DNA from: Eudoraea sp.
Lineage (GTDB): Bacteria > Bacteroidota > Bacteroidia > Flavobacteriales > Flavobacteriaceae
Reading direction: 5' to 3'
Length of the DNA stretch: 6,887 nt
NCBI GenBank assembly: GCA_013042925.1
Contig: JABDPH010000201.1
Location: 1-6,887 of the forward strand
The notes beneath the pieces were generated by a model. The model worked only from the letters and a program-made list of their open reading frames with translations, was not told the origin of the DNA and did no database searches. Positions within the stretch are counted from its first letter, which is position 1, and each line of letters begins with the position of its first letter. The translations under genes were made by a program, and so were the position numbers. This document shows positions 5,166-6,887 of the stretch, in pieces.

Positions 5166-5531
5166 TTAAATTTTGGGATATTCGGTTTGCGTGATTGGAT
5201 GCTGCACAGTTCCTGTATGAGCCGTTGTTAACTTTTCAAAGAGCAATAAATGTACTTCTTCATCATCTTTTGTAGACGGACAGTGTTCTACTCCCTTGGG
5301 AACAACAATAATTTCGCCTTCTTGAACAACCTCTGTCCGGTCCCTGAATTGCATATATAAAGTGCCTTTTAAAACCTGAAAAAGTTCATCCTCATTCTCA
5401 TGCGAGTGCCAAACAAATTCTCCCTGAATCTTTGCTAAAATTACCTGCATATCATCAACCTGTGCAATCTGATGCGGATGCCATTTTTTGGTAAATGCTG
5501 CATACTTTTCTTTTAGATTTATAGCTTTCAT
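5166..5531 (-). CDS. small cupin-domain protein
   Basis: This 121-residue single-domain cupin has motif 1 running from Gly37 through His42, His44 and Glu49 to Gly56 (WHSHENEDELFQVLKG). Motif 2 runs from Gly72 through Pro78 and Gly80 to His83 (GEIIVVPKGVEH). The three His and one Glu form the standard metal site, so a bound divalent metal is likely. The usual final Asn of motif 2 is replaced. The N-terminal KKWHPHQIAQVDDMQVILAK block is characteristic of a flavobacterial cupin group. The activity is unknown; candidates include an isomerase, dioxygenase or sensory binding role. It lies 5 bp after the lipoprotein gene and 6 bp before the dehydrogenase gene, so it is firmly within the operon. Close coupling to the dehydrogenase could mean a shared metabolite, but this is inference. 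Confidence 0.9.
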   Translation of the reverse strand: MKAINLKEKYAAFTKKWHPHQIAQVDDMQVILAKIQGEFVWHSHENEDELFQVLKGTLYMQFRDRTEVVQEGEIIVVPKGVEHCPSTKDDEEVHLLLFEKLTTAHTGTVQHPITQTEYPKI

Positions 5532-5536
5532 CTCTT

Positions 5537-6499
5537 TTAGTTCAGATTTAATTTATCCACATTAATTCTGTAAATGTTTCCCATACCATTTAAAATTTTG
5601 TTGGCTTCATTGGTTAATTCCGGGACTGTTTTAATCCTATCCTCAGGGGACTTTGCCCTGTCACTGGTAAAGTAAAAATTATTTCTGGGAATATCTATAA
5701 ACGGACAGTAATCTAACTTGTCTGAGTTAATAACCTCACCTAAATTCTCAGCTTTTTTCCATTTGCCCGTTTTATCTTTTTTACTGTAATATAAGTCACC
5801 TCCACCTAAACCATCTGCCCTTCCATATGAACTGAAAATCAATAGCTCTTCATCCGGACTGATAAAAGCATTAAACTCATAGGCTTTGGTGTTAACAGTA
5901 GAATCTAGTGGCATTGGAGCTCTGTACTTACCCTTCGAAAAGGTACTGACAAATATATCTTCTCTTCCAATACCGTCTGTTCGTGTTGCAGTAAAATACA
6001 GGTTGCCATTAGAACTTACAGATGGGTAAAATTCATCATCCGGACCGTTTACCAGTGTGTCCAGAGCAATAGGGTTATTCCATTTACCATTTACTAGCTC
6101 GGCATACCAGATATTGTAATCTGTTCTGGTGCTAACTTCACCCATAGGCCTGTTAGAAACAAAGAACAATTTATTGCCGTCATCAGCAAAAAATGGTTCA
6201 ATATCATTGTAATTCCCCGAAAAAGGTAAGATTTCCTTATCTCCCCAAACCTTACCTTTCTTTTTTATACCTACCAAAGTCCTGATTGTCTGCTTGTAAT
6301 CTCCCAGGGTATAGACCAAATGATTTCCATCTGGTGAAATGGCAATATCTCTTTCATTCAAAGCAGTGGAAATATAATCCACGCCGAATACTTCGAGCTG
6401 GTCCGGATTTAGTTCAAGATCTAATACTGCGTTGTTTTCAGTTTTGCAGCTATAACTGAATATGATGAGAACTAAAAGATAAAGCAAATGGGTTTTCAT
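5537..6499 (-). CDS. PD40 (WD40-like, TolB-type) beta-propeller lipoprotein
   Basis: This 320-residue protein has a lipoprotein signal peptide: MKTH, a hydrophobic stretch LLYLLVLIIF, and lipobox SYSC with the lipidated residue at Cys18. The start at 6499 is chosen because it puts the signal peptide at the N-terminus. A start 27 codons upstream would bury it and overlap the nitrilase gene. The mature part contains at least five PD40 repeats: about 50-64 (ERDIAISPDGNHLVYT), 99-116 (ending FFVSNR), 156-173 (ending YFTATR), 208-227 (ISPDEELLIFSSYGR) and 262-281 (ending YFTSDR). Strands such as IWYAEL, DIFVSTF and DLYYSK complete the blades. It is probably anchored in the outer or inner membrane facing the periplasm or surface. 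No enzymatic residues are recognised, and binding of a peptide, glycan or partner protein is the likely mode. It begins 4 bp after the nitrilase gene. Confidence 0.88.
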   Translation of the reverse strand: MKTHLLYLLVLIIFSYSCKTENNAVLDLELNPDQLEVFGVDYISTALNERDIAISPDGNHLVYTLGDYKQTIRTLVGIKKKGKVWGDKEILPFSGNYNDIEPFFADDGNKLFFVSNRPMGEVSTRTDYNIWYAELVNGKWNNPIALDTLVNGPDDEFYPSVSSNGNLYFTATRTDGIGREDIFVSTFSKGKYRAPMPLDSTVNTKAYEFNAFISPDEELLIFSSYGRADGLGGGDLYYSKKDKTGKWKKAENLGEVINSDKLDYCPFIDIPRNNFYFTSDRAKSPEDRIKTVPELTNEANKILNGMGNIYRINVDKLNLN

Positions 6500-6503
6500 A
6501 GCA

Positions 6504-6887
6504 CTAATATTTTTCCTTCTTAATTTCAGGTTGGTCCTTAACCTCAAGTTGAAAAATATCATTTCGGGCATAATGTCCAATTACATCAAAATCGAGTTTG
6601 TTTAATTTAATTTCTTCTAAATCTATTTCAGCCAAAAGTACCCCTGCCTTATCGTACAGAGGCCCCGCAATTATTTTCCCATTAGGAGCTACTATAAGAC
6701 TGCCTCCGCGGCACATTGTTTCGGATTCGTCATCAACAAGCGACTGGTAGTTATTGGGATACATGGATTTGGTGAAATACTGGTTGCAGCCCAGCACAAA
6801 ACAGCGACCCTCCAGGGCAATATGTTGCATAGTTGAGGTCCATTCTTCTCTGGCATCCGCCGTAGGGGCAATATAAATCTCAACACC
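6504..6887 (-). CDS. nitrilase-family carbon-nitrogen hydrolase, C-terminal part, truncated by window edge
   Basis: The frame is open from the right edge to the TAG at 6506-6504, so 127 C-terminal residues are visible and the start lies outside. Visible blocks are GVEIYIAPTADAREEW, then IALEGRCFVLGCNQYF, then GGSLIVAPNGKIIAGPLYDK, and finally FDVIGHYARNDIFQL. These are characteristic of true nitrilases (nitrilase branch of the C-N hydrolase superfamily), which convert nitriles to carboxylates and ammonia. The catalytic Cys, which normally precedes the GVEIY strand, and the first Glu and the Lys of the triad lie in the missing part. Activity therefore cannot be confirmed. The ATG at 6830 is internal. 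The lipoprotein gene follows after 4 bp, so the two are co-transcribed. The promoter is beyond the window. Confidence 0.88.
   Translation of the reverse strand, partial: GVEIYIAPTADAREEWTSTMQHIALEGRCFVLGCNQYFTKSMYPNNYQSLVDDESETMCRGGSLIVAPNGKIIAGPLYDKAGVLLAEIDLEEIKLNKLDFDVIGHYARNDIFQLEVKDQPEIKKEKY

Noticed and set aside
6500..6580. A longer start for the PD40 lipoprotein at 6580
   Set aside because: It would place 27 charged residues before a clear lipoprotein signal peptide and overlap the nitrilase gene by 77 bp.
6692..6886. Alternative minus-strand open frame at the right edge
   Set aside because: It overlaps the nitrilase in another frame, and only the nitrilase frame gives recognisable conserved blocks.

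Overview
This window looks like a chromosomal stretch of a Flavobacteriia-type member of the Bacteroidota. The DNA is AT-rich and genes are packed with gaps of 4 to 78 bp. Start codons mostly lack a strong Shine-Dalgarno sequence. Two candidate promoters show a -7 box of the TAnnTTTG type. The proteins (a PlsC/GNAT OlsF-like acyltransferase, a DUF6428 protein, a PD40-repeat lipoprotein, a TM2 protein) are all families familiar from flavobacteria. No stretch over 100 bp is non-coding, and I see no tRNA, rRNA, CRISPR array, insertion sequence or attachment site.

Left edge: the only plus-strand gene is the C-terminal half of a bifunctional acyltransferase probably making ornithine- or other aminolipids. 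It is cut by the window edge. Its stop codon overlaps, on opposite strands, the stop codon of arsC.

881-2735, minus strand: a compact arsenic operon in the order arsR, DUF6428 gene, arsN1-like acetyltransferase, arsC. ArsR should sense As(III) and repress from palindromes lying at the inferred transcription start. ArsC reduces arsenate. The ArsN1-like enzyme would acetylate an arsinothricin/phosphinothricin-type amino acid. The DUF6428 protein has unknown function but carries a Cys-rich tail ending in two vicinal Cys pairs. No As(III) exporter (ArsB, Acr3) or ArsM methyltransferase follows, because the operon ends tail-to-tail against the lipid gene.

2775-6887, minus strand: a run of closely spaced genes read toward the ars operon. 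In order of transcription they are a nitrilase (its start lies beyond the right edge), a PD40 beta-propeller lipoprotein, a cupin, a 2-hydroxyacid dehydrogenase of the short phosphoglycerate-dehydrogenase type, a DUF1801 protein, a VOC/glyoxalase-like protein and a TM2 membrane protein with a charged 11-residue-repeat N-terminus. A candidate promoter precedes the TM2 gene. A hairpin that looks like a terminator separates it from arsR. An 11-bp perfect inverted repeat lies between the dehydrogenase and DUF1801 genes.

The most notable items are the pump-less ars operon with its Cys-tailed DUF6428 protein, and the TM2 protein with its LEA-like repeats. I found no clear sign of a wholly new multi-gene system.
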